Origin: Ulva prolifera
Lineage: Eukaryota; Chlorophyta; Ulvophyceae; Ulvales; Ulvaceae
Length of the DNA stretch: 64,000 nt
Assembly: GCA_023078555.1 (NCBI GenBank)
Contig: CM041196.1
Coordinates: 1,054,001 to 1,118,000 of the forward strand
Direction: 5' to 3'
The translations under genes were made by a program, and so were the position numbers. Shown in pieces: positions 22,924 to 33,812 of the stretch. The notes below the pieces were generated by a model. It was not told the origin of the DNA and did not search any database. It saw nothing but the letters and a program-made list of their open reading frames with translations. Within the stretch, counting starts at the first letter, position 1; each line of letters begins with the position of its first letter.

Positions 22924-25900
22924 TCATCCGATGTGCCGCAATTGGACTGATCGCACAGATTTCGTCAGATCATTGTGGAAGACGACGTCCGAAACGACCA
23001 CCACCAGATCGCCCGTCTCCAGAATGCCTTGATCGGAGACAGCTCTGCACAGCACCAACGATGAAGGTCATCATCACTACAAGGCAATCGAACGCTTAAC
23101 CGTATAAGGCCAGGAACGTGGCGCCTCGGCCGTGTTCTCTGTCTGATGATGTAGGAAACGGACCAAACGAGCACAGAAACAATGAGGCAACAGGAGACAC
23201 TACTCCCGGAAATCAGTATAGCCATGGCATATTGCGGCATTGCGTCAATGTGATTGAGTACATTTTGCCAGGCCAGCACACACCACCACCGTCTCATGCC
23301 TTGATGTCCCATGCAGTAGATGCAGCTAGCCCATGCAAGGATATACATACCGCACAGCGCAGCAGCAGCACGCAAGGCTAGCCTCAGTCATCCAAATGTA
23401 CACCTCTTCGCAACAACCGAGCATACACAAGAGCCAGCTGAGAGTGCTACATGCACAGTGAGAGCCGACGGCGCATGCTGTTGCAACCTGTCAAGGAGGG
23501 GGCAGAAGGAGCAGGTTTTGAAGGTGGGGAATAGGGGCGCACTCGCAGGTGGTGCGCACATTGCGCTCGGGGTCATCCGTCAGGTCCCGCAGCAGAGGGA
23601 TGACGCCCCACCGCAACGTCAGCCGCTTGTACACGCTCTCGCTGTCTGCACCCACGCCACACACGTCACACCCACGCCACACCCGCACCAGCTCCACTGC
23701 GCTGCAGCGCCGGCCTCACACCTGTAGCCAGCTGCGGCACACCCTCCCGCAACGCTCTCTAAAGCAGGATATTGTATAGCATTGCATGCATGCATGCCAT
23801 GCAATGCGGGTGAGGTGCCTGCAGGTGGCTGTCGACCATGACAGCGATTGCACGAGCTCACGCTGGGCTGCAAGATGCGAAAGCACTGCATGCACACCAC
23901 AAGCACAGGCGGCCACCGAGAAAACCAGCAAAATTCAGGACCAACACAGGCGGACGATCGGCTAGAATCAGGGGCCTTCTGCTGACGCCCTCCGCACATG
24001 GACAGACGCCTGTGCGGGGCTCTGAACAAAGAAGAGAAAGGGCACCCGCACGTGCGCAGAGCCCATGCGCCGCAGGCACACATGCACCGGGCCAGGCTAC
24101 ATCGCCAGAAGAAGAGGGGCGTGCGAGAAGAGGAGGCGCAAGCTGTCACCCTAGGGCAACGTGCACCATGCGATGCTCCAGTGCCGACCGAAGAGGGGCG
24201 CAGGAGAGGAATGGGGGCAAGCTGCGGGGGGCGGGGCGGGCGCACCGGTGATGGCGAGGATGGGGCAATCGGGGCGGCGCCGCGACACGTAGCCCGCCGT
24301 GCTGCCGGTGTGCGTGTACACGAGGATGGCCTTGGCGTTGAGCTGGCCCGCGAGGTTCGCGGCGGCGGTGCAGATCTCCTCGCTGATGCGGCCCTGCGGC
24401 GTGACGGCGATGGAGGGGTACCGCATCGCGCCGAACTTCTCGCGGCTCACCCAGTCCTCAACCTCCGTGTACACCTGCACCCCCACGCCACAGTGGTCAT
24501 GCGGCCCAGTGTGCCGTGTGTACAGCGTGGCTGATCCAATGAAGCGGGGGTGTTTCATCCCTCTCTGAGATACATGATGCGGAGTGGGTGTGAACGGTTG
24601 CAGATGTGCAGGCGAAAGGGTGAAGATGCCCGATCGATGAGACTTGTGCTGAGGCTGTCCACAGCTGCGTTCAATCGGCCCCCCGCACCAGAAACATGCG
24701 TGGGCAGCACCGCACCAAGGCTCTGCGCACAGCTTCGGTGGCACTGTTGTCGCTGTTTGGAGGGGCTCACAATGCACTTCAGACATTGGACCTGGCAGCA
24801 GAGGAGCCATCGGGAGGCATCAAAAGAGCAACTGACGCGTCGTGACACTGCAGGGTGCACCGCGGGGGGAGCTGCGCCGGATAGCATGCGACATTTGCAC
24901 CTGTTCGTGGAGGCAGTGTTGTTGTCAGACTCTTACACTGTGACACTGAGCGATGCCGGCGGTGCAGCCTACCCCTCCAGCTATGTCGCCTAGTGACAAG
25001 AGGGGGAAGGGGGGGAGGCGCACGTTGCGGAGGGTCTCGACGCACTTCACGGGGTACTGCCCAGCCGCAGTCTCGGCGGAGAGCATGAGCGCGTCGGCCT
25101 GCTGCCGCACCGCGTCCGCGCAGTCCGCGACCTCGGCGCGCGTCGGCACCGGCACGTCGATCATCGAGTTCAGCAGCTGCGACGCCACGATCACCGGCTT
25201 GCCCGTCTGCAACGCGGCCGCACTCAGCCTCGGCACCATGTGCCGCTGCGTGGCACGACACCAACGCAGAGACCTGATCAGCGGGAGGCTTCGGGTCGCC
25301 GCAGACCTCAGCGGAGCTGCGAGGATGTCTCAGGAGCAGAGAGACACGTCGGCTGTGACGATGTTCCTGGTTGCGGTATCTGGGTGGGGACGGGAGGCCT
25401 CTAGCACACTGCGCACACAGCACACAGCACACAGCACGCGGACTCTGCAGTGCTACCTGCCTCTCCGATAATAGTCCTTGTATGCAAGTAAAGCATGCAA
25501 GGAGAAGCCGCAGAAGAAGATGTCAGAAGATACAAGCAGTCGCGCAAGTCACGATGGCGATGCACGCAGGCAATGTGAGGACGCCAAGCACAGGGGCGGG
25601 TGGCGCACCTGGCGGCAGCGGAAGACGATCTCCTTCTGCACCGCGGGCACGTCCTCGAGCGGGATCTGCGCGCCGAGGTCGGAGCGCGCGACCATGATGG
25701 CGTCGGAGGCGTCGATGATGGCGGGCAGCGCGAGCACGCTGTCGTACGCCTCGATCTTGGCCACGATCTCCATGCTGTGGCCGGGGTGGCGCCGCTCGAG
25801 CTGGCTGTTGACGTAGGAGCGCACGTTGTGGATGACGTCGGCGTCGCGCACGAACGACAGCGCGAGGAAGTCTGCCTGCACGCCACGTCAGCATCGCCAC

Positions 25901-28754
25901 GTCAGCACTGCACGTTGGTGACATCGGCACCGCGCCAGCACGGTGGCATGAGGAGGTGTGCCTTCAGCACCACTCGTGCCATGCATGTGCAGAAGCGCAC
26001 AATTTCTTCTGCACATGCATGGCACACAAGACACGGGCTTGGACAGGTGCGTGGCACGGCACTCCAGCAGACAACCAATGACTGCCACCAGAACCTCGAT
26101 CCGTCCGCATGCACACTAACATCGCCGGCTCGGGGCAGCACCAACCAAACAGTATATGCACACGTCCGCAAGCTTCAGTTGTGCAGCAGCGCGTCCTGCG
26201 GCAGCGACCGAGGCCGCAGCCGGCGGAAACGCGCATGGTCAGAGTGGGGGGCGGCAGAGCGCGTTGAGCTGGACCACGCACCTTCTGCTCGACCGCGAAA
26301 TCGATGTCCTGCCAGTCCTTGGCCGTCACGACGGGCAGCATGGTGGAGTGGCCGCGCACGAGCTCCTTGCCGCGGCGCAGCGTGATCGTCGCCCGCGACA
26401 TCACCCGCCCGGGCTCCATCACCTCGCCCGTCACGTCGGGGCCCTCGATGGCGCGCACGCGCACGATCACCATGCCGCCGTCGACCATCAGGTAGTCCCC
26501 GACGCGCACGTCGTGCACAAACGCCTCGTACGAGACCTGGAAGTGCCGCGGCCCGGCGCCGTTGTCGGCGGCGGGCGGAGACGGCCGCACGGAGAAGACG
26601 ACCGAGTCGCCGGACTGCATGCATGCGGTGGCTGTGGCGCGGTGCATGCGGCCACCCCCGGGCTGAACCGCCATGGTGCAACTGTGAGATGGACCAGATA
26701 CCAGGTCAGAGCGCGGAAAATTCTGCTGGAGGCTGTGGGAAGCTCTGCGCTGCGCCGTGGACAGGCTGTTTTGCACAGTCGGCGCGGTGATGATGTGGAC
26801 ATGTGCTGGTGCAAAGAGGTCAAGGGCTCGAGGGAAAGAGCCGTTTGTGAAGGTCGTGTAGATGGTGGGTGGCAGCCAGCCTATTTGACAATGCGTGGGC
26901 TGAGGTGTGATCATGGCATGCACACGGCTGCTGCGTGGTTGTCACGCGTGGCCGACTGGGATGCAGGGGCGCTCCGCACAGGTGGGACTGGCGCGTGCGG
27001 TTGCACATGGACGTTGATAGTTCATCATGGCATGCAGCGCAGACACCAGGGTGGCTGGGCGTAAGATGGGAGCGGGGCGGGGGCTGGTGCGGATGGCCCA
27101 GGGGTTGGCGCACCTCCACGCGGACGGGGTCTTGCGCCTTGAGGTGCGCTTCACTACCCTCGGTATCGATCATCACCGAGATGTTGAATCTGCAAGCACC
27201 GTGCAAGATGATGTCATCGTGATTCCGCCAGGTTCGATCTTGACAACTGCGGACGACGAGACGATATGCTGGATGTGGACGTTCGGAACGATATGTCAAA
27301 GGGATGCACTACCTGGGTACCTCCCCTTCACACCCAAGGTGTTTTGCCAGGACAGAATGCACCCAAGGACTTTGCATGGTGCAGTGTGGATACACAGACA
27401 CTATGGGACCTGGTTCAGAACGGGGTTGCGAATGAATTGGCATCTGTAGACAGCAATGGGGTTTTTGGACTGGGGGGCCCGTTCGGGGCTAGCTGGGTAC
27501 TCGGAAGTGAGCGATTGCAGGGATGCACACCCTTGGTCATTGAGCTTGTGGACGCGCTGGATGACGTCCGCATGCCAGCTCTGTTCGCCATGGGTCATGT
27601 TGAGGCGGGCGACATTCATGCCATTCTTGGCGAGCTCCAGCATCATGTCGTTTTCCAATGAAGGTGGGCCGATGGTGACGATGATTTTCGTCTTGTGCTG
27701 TGAAGGAAGAGCTGCAACACATCACAGGCAGTGGGAGCCACGAGGGTGAATTCTGGTGCTGCCCACAGGCATTGCCAGTCTGGGAGCACTGCAGGACCGG
27801 CCGGACCTAGACCAGGGCACCATAACCCATATGGACAGCACAACGGCGCTGACAGCACTCTAAATTCCCAGAAGCACAGTTGCTGAGGTGATGAGTGTTT
27901 GGTCGTACCACTGAAGCGATTGGCAGCATGAGCTCAGTGACGTGCGCATCGTTTCGGAAACCGGTGCTGACGGCAGAACGAGCGTTTGGCTCCTGGGAAC
28001 GACATGGGTGCGTCTACGGCACAAAACAGCTATGCGACGCATGCGTGGGTTCTCACGACGATAAGTGCACGGGCGCGCTTCAATCCTGCAGCTGTCTCCG
28101 GGCTGAGCTGCGAATGCCGAGCGTCCACGAGTAGCTACCCCTGAGACGCTATCAGAAGAACTGAGCCACGCATTGTGGCTGGGCTCGTCTTTGAGGCGTG
28201 GAAGCATGCTCGTATCAGCGACAGGGAGCGCTCACATCACGGCACATGCTGACTCGTGCCCTAGCATAGCCAGGACGTGCAAGCATAGCCTTGAAGGCTT
28301 TTGTAGCCTCACGTCATACTTCATAACGGCAACTTATCTACGTTATGATGCTATTTACTTGATACAAAACGTTTCTCCGCTAAGCATATTCCGACATGAG
28401 ACTCCTGATCTGATTGTCTTCGGCAGTAAACGAGCTCGCGAGTCCAAATTTCACAGCATAGAACACCATGCAGCGGTTAATGAGAATTGTGAGCAAGCTG
28501 AGGGTGCTGGATAGCTTGGGGGACAGGAATTGCCGGGACGGCGTACCGCGGTGAGGCTGCTGCTGCAGTCCAGCCTTTGCCGCGGCTTCCGCCTTAACAT
28601 CGTGCTTCAAACCCGATGCGTCCTCTGCAACGGCCTGTGAAGGTCCTGCCCTGAAGCGAACGGTCTGCCTAAGCTGCGCTCTCTGCGCACCGAATCTCTT
28701 AGCGGGGGCTGCGCGGGCGCAAGCCACGCGCGGTCGCTGCGCTGAGGCCTTCAT
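22924..28754 (-). CDS. Plastidial pyruvate kinase, alpha-type
   Basis: Proposed exons, in order of translation: 28754-28547, one uncertain exon, 27992-27909, 27697-27531, 27189-27114, 26614-26282, 25875-25609, 25206-25024, 24474-24246, 23645-23543, 23044-22924. All junctions after 27,992 keep phase. Conserved features are [48 protein letters not shown] with the catalytic lysine, [28 protein letters not shown] and RWGVIPLL; the C-terminus has [16 protein letters not shown] and GAQIP are typical of plant plastid alpha subunits. The enzyme makes pyruvate and ATP from phosphoenolpyruvate and ADP, feeding plastid fatty acid synthesis. The first exon is rich in Ala, Arg and Gln and looks like a transit peptide. 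The model is about 590 aa, near the family size. Oddities: the usual ARGDLG reads ARSDLG and the usual SGE(S/T)A reads SAETA. Confidence 0.92.
25976..26025. repeat. Inverted repeat with 20-bp arms
   Basis: GTGCCATGCATGTGCAGAAG and its exact reverse complement are separated by 10 bases, in a pyruvate kinase intron between exons 26614-26282 and 25875-25609. It could form a stable hairpin in the transcript. Confidence 0.95.
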
Positions 28755-29119
28755 GTAGAGTTATTTCGTGCTGTCGTAGCAAGGGTGCACGTACTGGCAG
28801 TCTGAGGGGGTGCAACTGGAGCTGTCCCAGATTGGGGCTGCCGACAAGCTCGAGAGGGTGCTGAGAATCGTGTGGCACCCACAATGTGTACTGAACTTCC
28901 GCCCCGCGTGCTGACTGTCCGCAATATCATGTATGTTCGTGGCATGCGCCCAAACATTCTTGACGAACTTGCCTCCTGCTGGACGACCTGTATCGTTGCC
29001 GCGTCGGCAATCGCGCATAGTCGGCATTGACTCGCATGCTGCAGCATTCGGACGCCACCAAAGATCCCACGGCCAACATTGTCTACAGACACTAAATATG
29101 AATGGCATCGTGACAGTGC

Positions 29120-29990
29120 ACTAATCTCTGCCGGGAGGTGCAGCATCGGGCTGAGGGGTACTTCATGGCTACGCATCTGGATCTCGGGTTGCAACCCGGC
29201 ATTGGTCAGCGAGTCTGCGGAGCCTAGGTCTATGTCACGTAGCTCATGCCGCAGGACCTGCAATGATGAGTCGTAAAGTATTAGAAAGTACCCAGCGGAT
29301 GCTGTGCGCGCTCGTAGACCTGGTTGAACAGTGGTGCCTGATCGTGGCCAATCTGGTAGATCCATTGCAATTCCATCCCGCCCCCGCCAATGCAGTCCTC
29401 CAGGCATGGCAGAAACACATCATACCGCTGATCAGCAGCTCCTGAACGCGCTGCCGTGCTCAGGAGGTGCATGCACTGCCTGAAGGCGTGGGGCAACGCT
29501 TGAAGAGCATCGCTTGCAGGCCCCCTGGCTGGGCCTGTGGGGCTCAAGCATGTAGCAGCCCAGACCGCAGACTTCGACATGCTGAGCATGCATCGGGCAG
29601 GGCCTTGGTCTTAGTTGCAAACCTGCACCATCCCGTCCCCTCGTCTGTGTCCTTGCGGCGATCACTGGCATGCGACCGCAGCCTCCAGCAGCTTAGCAAT
29701 GCCATTCCCGAGTCTGGCTGCACATGCGTCGAACCTCTGCCCAGATGTTTGAGCCACCCTGTAGCCATCGCACATCGTTGCGACCCCTGAGTAGCAAAGA
29801 GTTGCCCCAAGGGCACAGAGGCGTCTCCCCCACCCCCCCCACCCACACGGGCGCCAGCTGTGGCCTGCTGGTGTCGTAAACCACAGATTCTGCTGTTCAT
29901 CGAGCGCATGGGAGCTCTTCTGCTTCGGTGGCCTGTGGGGGGAGACAGGCGCACAATCTGTCTGCACAGCTACGCTTGGGCGCAGCACTG
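29120..29990 (-). CDS. Probable exons of an unrecognised gene
   Basis: Two stretches look coding and join in phase 0. The first ends at 29,320 with IGHDQAPLFNQ (donor CAG|GTCTAC) and begins near 29,540. The second runs from 29,257 (acceptor TTGCAG) to about 29,122, through VLRHELRDIDLGSADSL and EVPLSPMLHLPAE. A third possible exon near 29,660-29,750 reads RFDACAARLGNGIAKLLEA. The composition is that of a folded helical protein and differs from the surrounding random frames. I do not recognise the family, and both gene ends are unresolved. It would be transcribed in the same direction as pyruvate kinase, whose start is at 28,754. Confidence 0.4.
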
Positions 29991-31752
29991 TCTCACTTCG
30001 GGCAGGCTGCTTGAGCTAAAGCTGTGTGAATTGTTACAGTATTCCTGCTGTTGGCAGTCACGACCGCCCGGGCATATCCCAGATACTCCGTGTTGTTGCG
30101 TTTCTGTACGTAGTTTTGTGTGTCTCCCGGCGTCCGGGTTGAGACCGCCGACGGGGGATTGCGTCTCCGACCGGCTGTTAGAGTCATTCAGACACTGTGT
30201 GACCCCTTTCTGAATACGGTAGAAGCACTTCAGGTGTACTATAGATACTGGTGACAGAAGGTGGCCTTGTGAGGGCGTGTATGTGAGCCCAGCCGCCTGC
30301 TTGGTCTACCGCCAGTACTACGGTGCTGAAGGACGCCACTTAACAGTCCTGCGCTCTAGCATGCAATGGATCTGGGAGCAGCGTACTATTGCAGCCTGTG
30401 CATTGTTACGATCAGGGGAGCATGCAGTGCAGGCACATCGACAGTACCGATGTCCCTGCTGTGTGTAAACAGCGACAACCTGCCGCTCTGAATAAACTCG
30501 TGCTGGCCCACCTGTGGTGTTGAAATTTCCCACCTCTGCCCGCGCTGGCTACGCGAGCCAGACCGTGGCTCATATGTCACGCTGGTACGACACAATCACC
30601 ACTGCCGTCCCTGCATCTTAACAATCGACAGCTTCTCATTATCTTCCGCCGCTTTGGTGTTCAAATACAAGGTCAGCCGCGCGACCACACTGGTCAACAG
30701 TCACACCTCACTTGCTGTGGAGGACACGAAATGGCCCTCATCCTCTTGAGTCAACGAACAAAGGGGAAAAGCGTGCATGTAAGTAATTGTTCAGTTGTGG
30801 ATATGCGTTCACAAGTCTCACTACCACAAGAAATATGACGCTGATCAAATCGCCACAGGAGCGTGTGGCTCGCAGCTGCGGCTGTGCAGGGCCTGCTGAC
30901 TCCACCTGCGGAGCTGCCGTGCTCCGAATGAAGCTTACAAAGCCACACACACAAATGGTCAAGTTTGTGCTGTCATCACCGAGCGCATGCCGCTGTGGGC
31001 TCAAGGTGAAGCGCCTGGCGGAAGCGCAGTGCTCACGGGCGTGGCTTGCGACATGTAGGCTCGAATGCAGCACGGTCAATTCTGATCCCGCTTGAACCGT
31101 TTACGCACATGCAGCGCGCTCGTAAGTAGTTTTCCTGCACCACAGACCATTGATGTTAATTCAATCATAAATATATCCCTAGAACACACACCACCTTGAT
31201 ACAAAGACGTCTGCAAGCTCCGCAACCCGCTTGAACGCCTGATCTTTTCAACAGGTGCAGCTCACCCATGTCTGATGCCATGTGCCGCTTATCTTCAGCG
31301 CATAAAACCCAACATGTGCTCAGCTTTGCAATGCTCGCTGATCAGCCGTTTGCGACTTCGACACTGCAGTATCTGGGTCAACACCATTGAAATGGTGATG
31401 TCACTGGTCACATGATCAGCACCAGCTGAAGCTGGAAGGTGAAACGTCGCCACACAACCCGGCTTTTTCAACCACCTCTCATGTGCACAACAGGAATGCG
31501 CTGCTGCTTGGTCGTCAGAACTCTGATCCTGGTTCCCCAATCATCACCAAATCTCTTCATCATGGTTTTAGGAACATGGAAACACTTTACTCTGACGTGA
31601 GCTCGGGTTTTCAGTAACGAATTCGTTGCCACAGCACGACAGTGCGGATGTCGACGCCAACCTTACTGATGGTAATTATCGAAGGTATTCAGGCGATGTA
31701 ACATGATCCTGTATATTGATCCGAGACTTGTTCGCAGGGAATTCATCACACG
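29991..31752. other. No gene identified
   Basis: Short open frames occur on both strands (for example reverse 30,738-31,079 and 31,295-31,540) but none shows a recognisable motif, consistent splice sites or exon-like composition. It may hold untranslated regions or upstream exons of the 29-kb gene and the promoter of the gene at 31,753. Confidence 0.4.
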
Positions 31753-32742
31753 ATGATCTTTGCTGCTCTCGTTGCCGTCTTGGCCGCAGGGCCCAACGTG
31801 GCACTGGCTGGAGACTCTTCCAGGTATGCGTTCCGCTGCGTGACCAGACGTAGCAATACCTTCATAAAAGAGACGAATTAGATCTCTCGTTTTCTCCGAA
31901 ATGTGTGGTGTTGGTGCGCGAAGCCAGCTTGACTGAACCGTGGTTGGCCGTCTGAGGTGCACCGCTGACTGAGGTGCACTGCTGGGAGCCCTTCCAGCCT
32001 GTTCATGAAGTGTTCTGTTCTATGCAGACTAGCAGTTGAGAAGCCATGCGGAGCCCTGTGCACAGCGCAAGGAGCTCTGAACAGGCTGGCTGACCTTTCC
32101 ATCCTGCCCATGGCATATGCCGCACCACAAGACACTGTTGCCGCTGCAGCCGATGAGGTCAAGGTAAAGGCCGGAGAAACGGGAGAAGCTGCTTACGACA
32201 CTGCTGAACTCGCTGCTGAGAAGGCGCGAGCTAAGGCAGGTGAGGCCGCAGAAGATGCTGCAGATATGGGGAACGCTGCCAAGGATTCCGCTGCCGATGC
32301 TGCAAATAAGGCCGCAGACAAGGCTGCAGCCGGTGCTCAGGAAACTCGGGATGCTGTCAAAGACGCTGCAAACAAGGCCGCCTCCAAGGCTAGGGCAGGA
32401 GCTTCATCTGTTGGAGACGCTGCCTCAGACGCTGCCTCCAGGGCTAGGGCAGGTGCTGCAGATGTCGGAGAGAAAGCCAAAGCATCTGCAGGTGCCATGA
32501 ATGATATGGTCAGGGACGCGGTCTCAGACTTCCAGAAAAGGCAGGCTGAGGCTTTGAAGAAGGCAAAGGCTGCCACCCCCGGCGTCCCAGACCCCGAGCC
32601 GACATACACTGACAAGGCTAAGGAATACTACAACCGCGTCTACGCCACAGTCCAGGACGCCATGAAGTACATGATGAAGACCACCGATGATGCTGCGGAC
32701 AAGGTTCAGCAGGGTGCGGAGAAGGTGAAGCAGGAGCTGTAG
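31753..32742 (+). CDS. Secreted or lumenal LEA-like repeat protein
   Basis: Two exons, 31753-31823 and 32028-32742, join in phase 2 (donor CAG|GTATGC, acceptor TATGCAG) and give 261 residues. The first exon encodes a hydrophobic N-terminus (MIFAALVAVLAAGPNVALAG) that fits a signal peptide. From about residue 50 the chain is Ala, Lys, Asp and Glu rich in runs such as AADKAAAGAQETRDAVKDAA, with a rough 11-residue periodicity. That is the pattern of group 3 LEA and similar amphipathic-helix proteins, which protect membranes or proteins during drying or freezing. A Pro-rich break (VPDPEPTYTDKAKEYY) precedes a last helix. A second possible cleavage site lies at AYA-AP near residue 42, so plastid lumen targeting is an alternative to secretion. 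Stress protection is family knowledge, not shown here. Confidence 0.75.
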
Positions 32743-33812
32743 ATGTGGATCGGCTCCGTGCGGGGTGATTCTGCAGAACTGCCATGGCTGCCATGCAGCT
32801 GCAGAGCTGCACTGCACAAACAGATTTTCTGGGGGGATTCAGCACGTCCAAGCCCTTTCATGGGTTCAGTGCTAGACATCCGTTTGACCTTTTTCTGCAT
32901 CGCCAAGCGCAGCCAGGGTGATCTGGGAGCTCACTGGCTCGACTATTTCACTGGTGTCTGGACTGGTGCACAGTGTATAGTAGTGCACCATGGGGACTGG
33001 TGCAGCTTGTACAGCTACGCGAGGCAGTGTCATTGCACAGCTGTGCGTCGTGTGGTGGCAATTGAATTTATTGACCTGCAGATAGGTGGTCCGCCATTCA
33101 CTGTAAAGGTCACATTTTCTAATGGCCTTGCATTGTACAGCTCGGCCTCAACACGTTTGTGGGTGTGTCCATCTGTTGTGCTGATTGAGCGATCTGTATG
33201 GCTTCAGTGTCCAATTGCACCGAGGGGGCGGCGTCTTCCTGTGGCCTCGCAAGTATCACACAGAGGGACGAAGGGTGTGGCTGTAGCCCCCGCAGGTGAT
33301 GACGTTGTGTGGGTGTGCTGCGTGGGTGTGCGGTTGTTGCTCGCGTTGCTACCTGCCTTGCTTGCTGTGTCCTGGTCACACAGAGGGACGCAGTGATTGT
33401 GGCGTAGGTGTACCCACTAACAAATTGACAAGTTGTTTGTGTGTAGACGAAGCAGTGCACCGGGCATCAGGTTATGAAACATGAACACCAAAAGTGGCTG
33501 CAACTTGCTATATTGACTCTGCGTCGTCATGATTGTGACGCACTGTGTTCGCGTTCCGCGGTGTCCATCGACTCGCAAACATTGCGATCCTGCCATATAC
33601 TTGAGAGTCCGTCGAAATTTCCGTCGTCAAGGACAGAAGCACACTTTTTGGTCGATGGGGAAAGATCGGACTCTTTGTCCTTGTCCTCACGACACGTCAA
33701 CGTATTACTTGGGGCAGGACACATGGGAGGCATGTTCTACCGCTCGATAATTGTGACCAAATCGCGCACCTTGTACATCAGTACGCCAGTAGACTTTTAA
33801 TCGGCGCGGTGC
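32743..33812. other. Intergenic, no gene seen
   Basis: This separates the LEA-like gene from the kinase gene, both forward. One forward open frame (32,743-33,396) continues from the LEA stop but has no exon-like motif. It should contain the LEA 3' end and the kinase promoter. Confidence 0.45.
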
